7,770 nucleotides of DNA from an uncultured bacterium (GTDB taxonomy: Bacteria; Bacillota_I; Bacilli_A; RF39; UBA660). Positions 1 through 5,057 of the stretch are shown piece by piece. Numbering within the stretch: position 1 is the first letter of the stretch; every line of letters starts with the position of its first letter. The notes beneath the pieces are model-generated. The model did no database searches. It was given only the letters and a program-made list of their open reading frames with translations, and was not told the origin of the DNA. The translations under genes were made by a program, and so were the position numbers. The stretch is from NCBI GenBank assembly GCA_905215145.1, contig CAJMOW010000059.1, positions 1 through 7,770 on the forward strand, given 5' to 3'.

Positions 1-125
1 GATTGTTAGAACTTTAATAGAATGACTGTCAGTGTGAAGTTGTCTGAAAACTCAGTGGATAGGGGGTAAATTGTCAGAAAATAGGGGTTGCGAGTTTTCC
101 GCAAAGCTGGTGTAGCACTTACACT
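1..125. repeat. Non-coding left edge with nested inverted repeats
   Basis: No convincing gene is seen here. Visible structure: AGTGTGAAGT (31-40) can pair with ACTTACACT (117-125) with one bulged base. GAAAACTC (46-53) pairs exactly with GAGTTTTC (92-99). TTGCG (88-92) pairs with CGCAA (100-104) around a 7-nt loop, which competes with the previous pairing. There is also a direct repeat TTGTCWGAAAA at 40-50 and 71-81, each copy followed by an AGGGG. This could be the edge of a dispersed intergenic repeat, a structured RNA or a host junction; the sequence alone does not decide. The open frame on the plus strand from 88 runs into the G-free tract and looks like no known protein. Confidence 0.4.
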
Positions 126-274
126 TCCACATCCCTTAATCAATCCCCATTTTATCACCATTTCCCATAATCTCCCATTCCCTTATTATTCTCACACAAT
201 CTATCCCAAATCCCCACTATCCACCCACTTATTTTCCATACAATCCCCATATATTTCCTCATACACAAAAATAA
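116..274. other. 159-base tract with no G on the plus strand
   Basis: From 116 to 274 the plus strand contains no G at all, while C is frequent and clustered: runs of three or four C at 133, 145, 164, 174, 180, 205, 212, 224 and 245. CAATCCCCAT occurs exactly twice, at 141-150 and 241-250. On the minus strand this is a C-free tract with many GGG/GGGG runs. A C-rich, G-poor RNA is the composition expected of a Rho loading (rut) site for plus-strand transcripts, and the G runs could allow quadruplexes in the other strand. Both roles are inference. No protein-coding signal is seen. Confidence 0.6.
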
Positions 275-298
275 GGGACTGTATTTAACAATCCCTTA
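267..298 (-). terminator. Intrinsic terminator of the minus-strand operon
   Basis: On the minus strand AAGGGATTGT and ACAGTCCCTT form a 10-bp stem (one G-U pair) around a 5-nt TAAAT loop, followed directly by ATTTTT. On the plus strand the same hairpin has a C-A mismatch and no following U run, so it is oriented to stop the minus-strand operon. It lies about 140 bases past the last stop codon. Confidence 0.75.
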
Positions 299-323
299 AA
301 ATCAATGTTTTTAGCCATTTTAT

Positions 324-387
324 AATTTTGCACTAAATGTATATATAGTTATTATTATATAAATAGATATACAAATAGTGCAAAATT
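324..387. repeat. Long imperfect inverted repeat
   Basis: Arms 324-344 and 367-387 are complementary at 19 of 21 positions. The outer 12 bp (AATTTTGCACTA / TAGTGCAAAATT) pair perfectly, then come two A-A mismatches, then TGTATAT / ATATACA. The 22-nt loop (345-366) is almost pure A/T. It sits between the last gene and the operon terminator. It has no U-tract and a long loop, so a protein-binding, recombination or replication-related site is more likely than a terminator. The role is not known. Confidence 0.65.
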
Positions 388-421
388 TTCTTAATCCAAT
401 GTTGTCTTGTTTTTTGCTCAA

Positions 422-437
422 AAATAGTGCAAAATTT
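422..437. repeat. Third copy of the 16-bp repeat AAATAGTGCAAAATTT
   Basis: AAATAGTGCAAAATTT at 422-437 exactly repeats 373-388, which includes the right arm of the neighbouring inverted repeat, 49 bases away. Together with the inverted arm at 324-335 there are three copies of the TAGTGCAAAATT core within 113 bases. This copy overlaps the stop codon (436-438) of the last gene. The arrangement resembles iterons or an operator array, but function is inferred only from the layout. Confidence 0.6.
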
Positions 438-794
438 ATTTATCCTTAATCAACATATTATCTAACTTAATAATTTCTTTTTGTAACGAATCAATTCTTT
501 TATTCACTAACATATTAAATCCTTCTACGGCTTCTTCATATGTATCAGTAAAGAATCTTGCATAAAGGCTCACACCATTCTTTTTTAAATCCTTGCCATT
601 TGCTTTATATTCATAAAAATTATAACTATCACTTTTTACTATCCTACCCTTTATAGGTTTACACATTAGATTTGTAGCTCTTTCATCTTCTTTATAAGCG
701 AAAGCCAAATATCTCTGTTATAATGTTCTTCATCAATATTCTGTAAATTTTCAAAAGTATCTCGGAAACAATATATATTTACACAATAAATCAT
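436..794 (-). pseudogene. Frameshifted small phage gene, last of the operon
   Basis: A good ribosome site (AGGAG, 806-810) precedes an ATG at 794. That frame gives MIYCVNIYCFRDTFENLQNI and continues to a stop at 666-668 after 42 residues. The -1 frame is open from just after a stop at 718-720 down to 436 and encodes a clearly protein-like sequence (RYLAFAYKEDERATNLMCKP onward, ending in a Lys/Glu-rich helix). That frame has only a TTG start at 708 and no ribosome site of its own. Joining the frames between about 717 and 668 gives one protein of about 119 aa, so loss of one base is the simplest explanation. No XXXYYYZ slippery heptamer is visible in the overlap, so programmed frameshifting looks unlikely. 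A sequencing error or two independent short genes remain possible. Family not recognised. Confidence 0.55.
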
Positions 795-822
795 CTTTCT
801 TTTTTCTCCTTTTTTAATTTTC

Positions 823-990
823 TTATTCAAAATATTCGCATTGTTCTAATTGATTATCATTCATTGTATAAAGTAATGCTCTACCCAAAGTATTATCAGT
901 TCCAATACCTAAATAAATTTCATTTTCGATTCTTTTGTATGATGAATACCATCCACATTCTTCTTTGCATTTACAATCTTCACAAATCAT
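823..990 (-). CDS. 55-aa Cys-rich hypothetical protein
   Basis: This short gene has an ATG at 990 with AGGAG at 1006-1010 upstream and ends in TAA at 823. It lies between the 332-aa gene (stop at 1013) and the frameshifted last gene (start 794), fitting the operon spacing. The product is acidic and begins MICEDCKCKEECGWY, with cysteines at 3, 6, 8 and 12 and one more at 51. The CxxCxCxxxC cluster suggests a metal-binding knuckle, most likely zinc, but a single cluster in so short a protein is weak evidence. The remainder (YLGIGTDNTLGRALLYTMND) looks like a small beta-sheet fold. Function unknown. Confidence 0.7.
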   Translation of the reverse strand: MICEDCKCKEECGWYSSYKRIENEIYLGIGTDNTLGRALLYTMNDNQLEQCEYFE

Positions 991-1012
991 ATTTTTATAT
1001 TTCTTCTCCTTT

Positions 1013-2011
1013 TTATAATGACGATATTATTTTAATATCATCTACAATACTATATTGTTTATCACCTTGACTTGTATTGCAAACCATAAACCATTTATCA
1101 ATATCATTATAACTTAAATCTCTTAATAGTTTAGTGTTGTGCATTTTATCCTTTGTTATTCCATTCAAATCTTCTCTCGCTGACTGTAATGATTTTAGGT
1201 CAAATTTCATCTTACTAATGTTTAATGTAATAGCATAACACTGGTAAAATTTATCAAAATTCCACCCATTCTGAATCCATTTAGGGTCATTTTCACTTTT
1301 GTCTTTAACTATTGCGTTGCATAAATCATAATAGTCTTGACGCTTGTTTATATATCTTCCCCAAAAGTCAGAATATTTCTTAACTCCTAATTTTTCCATT
1401 GCATAGCCTTGAATACGGAACAATTCTTCTCCTAGTTCATCTGTTACCGATGCACAAATAATAGTGTTGTTTTCTTTTACGGCTTTATAACCAGTTGTAA
1501 TTGCAATTTCTTTACTATTACTCATAGATTTCAGAGCATTTACTAATGACGGTTTTAATATATCATATGCCTTATCAACATATTCAATAAAACTATCATC
1601 AAATCCATATTTTTCACCTATAAATGCTGAATTTCTATGCTTGTCATTTAAAATTGCATAATAATTATTGTTAATCATATAACAAAGTCTTAATAATTCT
1701 TTATTCGACACAAACAAAGTTCCGTCAATGTCACTTTTACTTAATTGTGATAATAATATATATTCAATGTCTGGTAATGTAGTTGATTTACCATCTTTTT
1801 TTATCAGTGCTGAATTATATATCTCTATTATTTTATATTTAGTTTTATCCTTTTCTATCTTACAAATTTTAGATAATTCACTTAATTGTTTATCTTTAGA
1901 ATTTCCTCTAAGATATGGCAGTTCTAAGAAATTAGTTAGTTCTCGATAATTCAATTCTGATTGACTATCTACTAACATTTGTAACTTTTCTTCGTCTTTA
2001 ATATCAATCAT
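1013..2011 (-). CDS. 332-aa protein with GNSK-type putative DNA-binding N-terminus
   Basis: This is the largest gene in the window, with an ATG at 2011 and AAAGGA a few bases upstream. Residues 21-65 (NYRELTNFLE, GNSKDKQLSEL, YKIIEIY) match a module I associate with many Firmicutes phage and plasmid proteins. Its pattern is 'YReLc...GnSKxxQLxel..y...eK...kyiIxeIY', which looks like a winged-helix or HTH DNA-binding domain. The remainder (about 75-332) is helical, rich in Lys, Asn and Tyr, and not recognised; it includes KYSDFWGRYINKRQDYYDLC near residues 215-235. No nuclease, ATPase or recombinase motif is visible. The AT-rich composition matches its neighbours. It may be a regulator or replication-related protein; the inverted repeats just past the operon end are conceivable binding sites. 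The function is inference and the family identity rests on memory of the motif. Confidence 0.85.
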   Translation of the reverse strand: MIDIKDEEKLQMLVDSQSELNYRELTNFLELPYLRGNSKDKQLSELSKICKIEKDKTKYKIIEIYNSALIKKDGKSTTLPDIEYILLSQLSKSDIDGTLFVSNKELLRLCYMINNNYYAILNDKHRNSAFIGEKYGFDDSFIEYVDKAYDILKPSLVNALKSMSNSKEIAITTGYKAVKENNTIICASVTDELGEELFRIQGYAMEKLGVKKYSDFWGRYINKRQDYYDLCNAIVKDKSENDPKWIQNGWNFDKFYQCYAITLNISKMKFDLKSLQSAREDLNGITKDKMHNTKLLRDLSYNDIDKWFMVCNTSQGDKQYSIVDDIKIISSL

Positions 2012-2062
2012 ACATATTCCTTTAACTGAAAATTTCGTTTATTAACTACTATCCTCACTTTC

Positions 2063-2110
2063 CTATGACTTTTCTTCTTTTAAAACTTTCACAGTCTGTT
2101 CATTTCTCAT
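2063..2110 (-). CDS. Possible 15-aa micro-ORF in a 95-base gap
   Basis: The gap between the 69-aa and 332-aa genes contains an ATG at 2110 that overlaps the upstream TGA as ATGA, the usual form of translational coupling. It encodes MRNEQTVKVLKEEKS and ends at a TAG (2063-2065). Reading past that TAG adds six mostly acidic residues before a TAA. It may be a peptide, a remnant of a longer gene, or chance. No other feature and no clear promoter is seen in the gap. Confidence 0.2.
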   Translation of the reverse strand: MRNEQTVKVLKEEKS

Positions 2111-2316
2111 GTCCTATCAAGAGTAGCTGTTCCAACCTCTAAAGCTCTGTTTGCTTTATTTAGCTTTAATGTCCAGTAATGATAATCTATCTTCCCGATA
2201 TACTTCCTTGCTTTTAACTGATAGATATTATTTGTAAGTTGTTCCAACTCCTTATCAAATTCTTTTTCAAAATCTACCTGCTCTACTGGTATTCCACCAT
2301 AAAAAGTATTACTCAT
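2107..2316 (-). CDS. 69-aa small phage protein
   Basis: ATG at 2316 preceded by GGAGG with good spacing; it starts about 20 bases after the stop of the 136-aa gene and ends in TGA at 2107. The protein begins MSNTFYGGIPVEQ and is then a charged helical segment (about residues 15-60) with the pattern 'EL..LTNNIYQLKARKYIGKID', a likely helical hairpin. Small proteins with an 'IYxLKARkxxGxI' core are, to my recollection, frequent in clostridial prophages, but no function is known to me. There are no cysteines, membrane segments or signal peptide. Probably a cytoplasmic accessory protein. Confidence 0.75.
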   Translation of the reverse strand: MSNTFYGGIPVEQVDFEKEFDKELEQLTNNIYQLKARKYIGKIDYHYWTLKLNKANRALEVGTATLDRT

Positions 2317-2335
2317 TCCATTCCTCCACTAAATC

Positions 2336-2746
2336 CTAGTTTATTTCCTTTAACTGGCAGATTAAATTTCTGATATGCTCTCTGTTTGTCTTATCGCCAT
2401 AACACCCACAGTAGAATATACTCCATTCATCTAAATCACTTTCAATGTCTTGAATTAATTCCTTGATTAAATTATCAATATTTAATTCACTAAAATCATA
2501 TAATCTGCTTTCGCAATATTCATTTTCGGAAATAATATATATAGAATAAGGATTTAATACTAATATAAATTCAGTTCCTTCTTCATCAAACCATACCATT
2601 CCTTGACCTTTTGTTTTATAGTCTAAAAATGCTTGTAATAAGTCCACTGGTACGTTTGTTGTGTAACTTGGTGTTCCAAAAAATACAATGTTGTTATTAT
2701 CTTTTATCTTAAAATCACACCAACCATGTTTAGGATTACTAATCAT
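2336..2746 (-). CDS. 136-aa hypothetical phage protein
   Basis: ATG at 2746 with GGAGG at about 2756-2760. The start overlaps the previous gene's TAA by one base (TAATG), showing tight coupling. The protein is acidic and appears alpha/beta: PSYTTNVPVDLLQAFLDY (about 26-43), then a strand pair with WFDEEGTEFILVLNPYSIYII (about 52-72), then ELIQDIESDLDEW (about 96-108) and a basic C-terminal helix. The pattern 'vPvDLL.af..y..g...v.fDeEG.eF.lvl..y..yii' is one I associate with uncharacterised phage and mobile-element proteins of Clostridia. No catalytic motif is visible. Two nearby cysteines (YCGCYG, about 111-116) are not enough to argue for a metal site. It ends in TAG. Confidence 0.8.
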   Translation of the reverse strand: MISNPKHGWCDFKIKDNNNIVFFGTPSYTTNVPVDLLQAFLDYKTKGQGMVWFDEEGTEFILVLNPYSIYIISENEYCESRLYDFSELNIDNLIKELIQDIESDLDEWSIFYCGCYGDKTNREHIRNLICQLKEIN

Positions 2747-2943
2747 TATTGTTTTCCTCCATGTCCATATTCATCTTCACTCTCTTCAAAAGCCTTTATA
2801 AACATTTCGGCTATTTCTTTTTCATAATTTCCACATAGTCCTTTGCAATCAATGTCTGTGGCAACTCTTGAGAAAAAATCTTTAAATTTATCAACAATAT
2901 AATCTCCTATAAAATCATTTGGAATATCAATAATTACTTTCAT
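2746..2943 (-). CDS. 65-aa hypothetical protein (MKVIIDIP type)
   Basis: The preferred start is ATG at 2943, giving MKVIIDIPNDFIGDYIVDKF, the beginning typical of a group of small clostridial phage proteins. A GTG at 2955 overlaps the preceding TGA (GTGA) and would add four residues; neither start has a strong ribosome site, so coupling to the upstream gene is likely. The body has an amphipathic helix, a CKGLCGNYEKEIAEMF segment with two cysteines, and an acidic tail ending in HGGKQ. The TAA overlaps the next ATG by one base. Function unknown. Confidence 0.75.
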   Translation of the reverse strand: MKVIIDIPNDFIGDYIVDKFKDFFSRVATDIDCKGLCGNYEKEIAEMFIKAFEESEDEYGHGGKQ

Positions 2944-2951
2944 TTTTATCT

Positions 2952-3383
2952 TCACTTTTTTTCTTCAATCATACAAGCGTAGCTAAAATCGCATAACTTG
3001 TCACTTTTCAATAAATTCCGCAAGACACTTAATATCGCCATAGCCAACTCTTCGTCCGTCATTCTCCTAATTCGGTCTGCGTTAATCTGCTTATGTAACT
3101 TGCTTTCTTGGTACGGTTCCAGTGCTTTCTTCTTCACTGGAATACAACCAACAACGCTTTTTCTTTCACTAACAACTTCAAAATACTTATCTTCCCATTC
3201 TAATACAAAATCAAGGTTATACGAACTATATCCAATGTGGTAATAGTCCTCTCCGACTTCTTTGTACTTGATTTCGTAATAAGGTTTTCCATTAATCATA
3301 CTTACAATAATGTCTATTTCACTAACTTTAATACGTTCTGTTTGTTTATTATCTTTATCTTGTGTGAAAGCAGATTCTTCCAT
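2952..3383 (-). CDS. 143-aa phage protein joining two small-protein modules
   Basis: The start is set at ATG 3383 because AAGGAGGAAG lies just upstream; the frame is open further but has no other ribosome site. Residues 38-70 (IKYKEVGEDYYHIGYSSYNLDFVLEW, then EDKYFEVV) form one module common in clostridial phage proteins. After a basic linker, residues 102-114 (ADRIRRMTDEELA) match the start of another widespread small phage protein, usually followed by a Cys-rich zinc-like segment. Here only two cysteines remain (131 and 137), so the usual C-terminal site looks degenerate. This suggests a fusion of two modules. The family memberships are from memory; the biochemical function is unknown. The gene is two bases past the stop of the DUF551-like gene. 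Confidence 0.8.
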   Translation of the reverse strand: MEESAFTQDKDNKQTERIKVSEIDIIVSMINGKPYYEIKYKEVGEDYYHIGYSSYNLDFVLEWEDKYFEVVSERKSVVGCIPVKKKALEPYQESKLHKQINADRIRRMTDEELAMAILSVLRNLLKSDKLCDFSYACMIEEKK

Positions 3384-3385
3384 CT

Positions 3386-3631
3386 TTATTCTTCCTCCTT
3401 CTCTATATGCGGTATATCTACAAGTGGCGTCCAATAAATCACTTCAAAATATCCAGAATACTCAGTAAAATATGTCCATCTTTTAAAACCAAAATTTTGA
3501 TCTCGAAACCAACTTGCAATTCCGTACATTAGATTCTTTTCTTTTAATTCATCATTCTTACTTTTGTAAAGGATTAACACGTCTTCATTCAAAGGTGGCA
3601 TTTCTTCACTTGTCTTTTTCCAAATACTCAT
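3386..3631 (-). CDS. DUF551-like small protein (81 aa)
   Basis: The start is ATG 3631 because GAGAGGTG is correctly spaced upstream; the frame is open twelve codons further but without a ribosome site. The layout is that of the DUF551 group: W4, then 'SEEMPPLNEDVLILYKS' (8-24, compare 'seRLPeedg.VLvy'), a strand with GIASWFRD, and a C-terminal 'YWTPLVDIP' (66-74, compare 'thWmPLPepP'). DUF551 proteins are short, common in phages and prophages, and of unknown function. The match is by pattern and not strong in the middle. The start overlaps the end of the DUF3307 gene, and the same 11-base sequence ATTGAGAGGTG forms the ribosome site of both genes. Confidence 0.75.
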   Translation of the reverse strand: MSIWKKTSEEMPPLNEDVLILYKSKNDELKEKNLMYGIASWFRDQNFGFKRWTYFTEYSGYFEVIYWTPLVDIPHIEKEEE

Positions 3632-3645
3632 TCCGCACCTCTCAA

Positions 3646-3930
3646 TCAAAGTAAATATATTAAACAAATGATGTAGTGAAAAACTTGGTCTTGCGTGTAT
3701 GTAATCTTATTCCATCTAGCCTTTAAAGAGTCAATAATTAGATGCGAAATAAAGATTACTGCCAACTGCCATGTCCAACCAAATACTACTAGAAATGGGA
3801 CACAATACAATGCACAATGTACAAATAAATGATACCAATTTTTTCCTTTTGTTTGCGCAATAAAATCGCATTGTAATACATAATCACCAACTAAGTGACA
3901 CAGAACAACTAATATAATAGTTTTAATCAT
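3646..3930 (-). CDS. DUF3307-type small membrane protein (94 aa)
   Basis: The pattern fits DUF3307: 'CHLVGDYVLQ' (11-20), H38 in a second hydrophobic stretch, 'SHLIIDSLKARW' (62-73), then 'DQVFHYIICL' (81-90). These conserved His, Asp and DQxxH residues lie at the membrane faces of three to four hydrophobic segments (about 1-18, 36-55, 56-67 and 84-94). The family is made of integral membrane proteins of unknown function, found in bacteria and in phages. The conserved polar residues hint at a metal or catalytic site, which is inference. The gene starts at 3930, overlapping the previous gene by 8 bases, with its ribosome site (GAGAGGTG) inside that gene's end. It stops soon after the DQxxH motif, so the last membrane segment is short. 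Confidence 0.85.
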   Translation of the reverse strand: MIKTIILVVLCHLVGDYVLQCDFIAQTKGKNWYHLFVHCALYCVPFLVVFGWTWQLAVIFISHLIIDSLKARWNKITYTQDQVFHYIICLIYLL

Positions 3931-4318
3931 TTTCTACACCTCTCAATTCTTTCAGTTTTGCTTCGGCTTCCTCTCTGTTTAGAAACAAACCATCATCAAG
4001 TTGCCCTGTAATACTGCTTGACAAAAATCCGTTCTCTCCCTCACAATAAATTTCAATTCTAGGTTTTCTATAGGATATATAAACGAATTGATTTACAATA
4101 TGCTCACAAATTATATATTTTCTATTTTCATAAGATACTTCGTATATTGTATCTCCCACCTTGCATGGCAATTTCAATAGTAATCCCTGTTCCTCAGCAT
4201 CCTCGTAGGCTTTGAGTTTTCGATAAACAGCATCTATTTCCTCACAATCCGGTTCACATGCCCTTTCCCACATTTCATCATCAATCCATGACGGATTTCT
4301 TTCTGTTAATCTTTCCAT
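3923..4318 (-). CDS. MERLTER-family phage protein (131 aa)
   Basis: Begins MERLTERNPSWIDD at ATG 4318, with GGAGG at 4325-4329; an upstream in-frame start lacks a ribosome site. The protein follows a pattern I recognise from many clostridial phages and prophages. The N-terminal MERLTER is followed by CEPDC (21-25), 'RKLKAYEDAEEQG' (33-45), 'LPCKVGDTIYEV' (50-61), a beta-rich middle, and 'DDGLFLNREEAEAKLKEL' (108-125). The 'CKVGDtvY...flTREEAEaaL' arrangement suggests a small beta-barrel followed by a helix. No enzymatic motif is known for it. Its own ribosome site lies in the last codons of the broken YopX-like gene, whose stop codon ends just before this ATG, so expression may have been coupled to that gene. 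Confidence 0.85.
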   Translation of the reverse strand: MERLTERNPSWIDDEMWERACEPDCEEIDAVYRKLKAYEDAEEQGLLLKLPCKVGDTIYEVSYENRKYIICEHIVNQFVYISYRKPRIEIYCEGENGFLSSSITGQLDDGLFLNREEAEAKLKELRGVEND

Positions 4319-4319
4319 T

Positions 4320-4508
4320 TTATTCCTCCAATTCACTAATAGTAGATTCATCTACTTCATAAGCACATACTGTTAATAAATTAATACCGTTACTAACAAA
4401 ACAAGATGTGGCAATTCTATATGTTCCATCGTCTAATGGTAATAAAGCTCCTTCCACCTATTCACCATTATCAAGTTTTTTTGCACGATATAAGTATTTA
4501 TTATCCAT
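4320..4508 (-). pseudogene. YopX-like gene broken by an in-frame amber codon
   Basis: ATG at 4508 with AGGAG at 4516-4520. The frame reads MDNKYLYRAKKLDNGE, then TAG (4458-4460), and continues open for 45 codons (VEGALLPLDDGTYRIATSCF onward) to TAA at 4320. YopX-type proteins typically read 'YLYRAKRxDNGEWVEG' here, so TAG sits exactly where TGG (Trp) is expected, and one G-to-A change explains it. The protein also ends at EVDESTISELEE, before the 'TGL.D....I.EGDI' part usual in YopX, so the C-terminus may have been lost as well. A GTG directly follows the TAG, but restart there lacks a ribosome site. Amber readthrough is possible if the host or phage has a suppressor, but other genes here end normally in TAG. 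YopX function is unknown. Confidence 0.75.
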
Positions 4509-4520
4509 ATTGTTTCTCCT

Positions 4521-4610
4521 TTATAATATTCTAACAATCTGCTCATAGAAACTGTCTTTACTTAATCTTACAGGGTTTCCATGAATGTCACCTGTTACAT
4601 ATACTGCCAT
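4521..4610 (-). pseudogene. N-terminal stub of a metallophosphoesterase (29 aa)
   Basis: ATG at 4610 with AGAGGTG upstream, three bases after the macrodomain stop. The product starts MAVYVTGDIHGNPVRLSKDS and stops at residue 29. 'YVTGDIHG' is the first metal-binding motif (DxH) of calcineurin-like phosphoesterases, and 'MxxYvTGDtHGd..Rls...F' is the usual start of one clostridial phage subfamily of roughly 200 residues or more. The GD, GNHD and GHxH motifs are all missing, so it cannot be an active enzyme. The stop TAA runs straight into the ribosome site of the next gene, suggesting the rest was deleted. It differs from the complete phosphoesterase at 6637-7227, so it is not a recent copy of it. 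Confidence 0.7.
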
Positions 4611-4613
4611 ATT

Positions 4614-5057
4614 TCACCTCTTACACACTAAAATCTCAACATCGGTATCTGCAAAAATATCTTTAATCTGTTCTGAGACATTATTCCAGTTCAGTCTATC
4701 TAAACCACAACCAATTACAGGCATTGCAATCTTCTTGATATTATGCTCTAAACAAATTCGTTTCATCTTTTCGAGTGCGAGTCTCATAGTAATTATTGTT
4801 GGCTTGTGGAAATATCTCTCTTTTGTAATAAGATTTAATACTCTACCTTCTAATAGACAGTCACCACCAATTCTTTTATGAGTATACTGATTAAGATAAT
4901 CTGGATATTTTGTCTGTAATTTTCTTTTCAAATTAAACCTTTTATTGAACTCGACTACAATTCCTTTACCCATTCCAAAATCTGCACTAATACAATGTGC
5001 TAAATAATAATCTTCTAGTACTGCAAACAAGTCTTTATTTTCTTCTCTATATTTCAT
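4614..5057 (-). CDS. TARG1-like macrodomain ADP-ribosyl hydrolase
   Basis: A complete single macrodomain (147 aa), strongly resembling human TARG1/OARD1, which cleaves ADP-ribose from glutamate. Matching blocks: 'LAHCISADFGMGKGI' (19-33, compare LAHCISEDCRMGAGI), 'LITKERYFHKP' (76-86, compare LITKKRASHKP) and 'MPVIGCGLDRLNWNNV' (112-127, compare MPRIGCGLDRLQWENV). The TARG1 catalytic Lys84 and Asp125 correspond to Lys79 and Asp120, both present, so activity is expected. DarG antitoxins, which remove ADP-ribose from thymidine in DNA, use a related macrodomain, so the substrate could be protein or nucleic acid. No DarT toxin is adjacent, so a stand-alone hydrolase is more likely than a toxin-antitoxin pair. 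It could undo ADP-ribosylation imposed by host defence or by the phage itself; this is inference. ATG 5057 directly follows the preceding TAG, with GGTGGAG upstream. Confidence 0.9.
   Translation of the reverse strand: MKYREENKDLFAVLEDYYLAHCISADFGMGKGIVVEFNKRFNLKRKLQTKYPDYLNQYTHKRIGGDCLLEGRVLNLITKERYFHKPTIITMRLALEKMKRICLEHNIKKIAMPVIGCGLDRLNWNNVSEQIKDIFADTDVEILVCKR

Noticed and set aside
116..274. CRISPR array or tandem repeat in the C-rich tract
   Set aside because: C-runs are irregularly spaced and only one 10-mer recurs; there is no repeat-spacer structure.
88..288. Plus-strand open frame of 66 codons
   Set aside because: It begins at a TTG with no ribosome site, runs through the G-free tract and gives a low-complexity Pro/Ser/His/Tyr translation; openness follows from the lack of G (no TAG or TGA possible there).
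324..387. Inverted repeat as an intrinsic terminator
   Set aside because: Loop of 22 nt, no adjacent U-tract of the right form, and a proper terminator exists at 267-298.
666..720. Programmed -1 ribosomal frameshift in the last gene
   Set aside because: No canonical XXXYYYZ slippery heptamer or clear downstream pseudoknot is visible in the overlap; a one-base deletion is simpler.
1728..1949. Plus-strand open frame of 73 codons
   Set aside because: It is antisense to the 332-aa gene and lacks a ribosome site; composition reflects the sense gene.
3636..3947. Repeated ATTGAGAGGTG (minus strand) at 3636-3646 and 3937-3947 as a regulatory repeat
   Set aside because: Both copies are ribosome-binding sites at overlapping gene junctions, so translation constraints explain them.
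4320..4508. Genome-wide recoding of TAG as an amino acid
   Set aside because: Several genes here end sensibly in TAG just before the next gene's start (for example at 5058, 5544 and 2336), and the expected residue at the YopX site is Trp, one base from TAG.
4585..4881. Plus-strand open frame of 98 codons
   Set aside because: It lies antisense to the macrodomain, which has clear homology and a proper start; the antisense translation resembles no protein.
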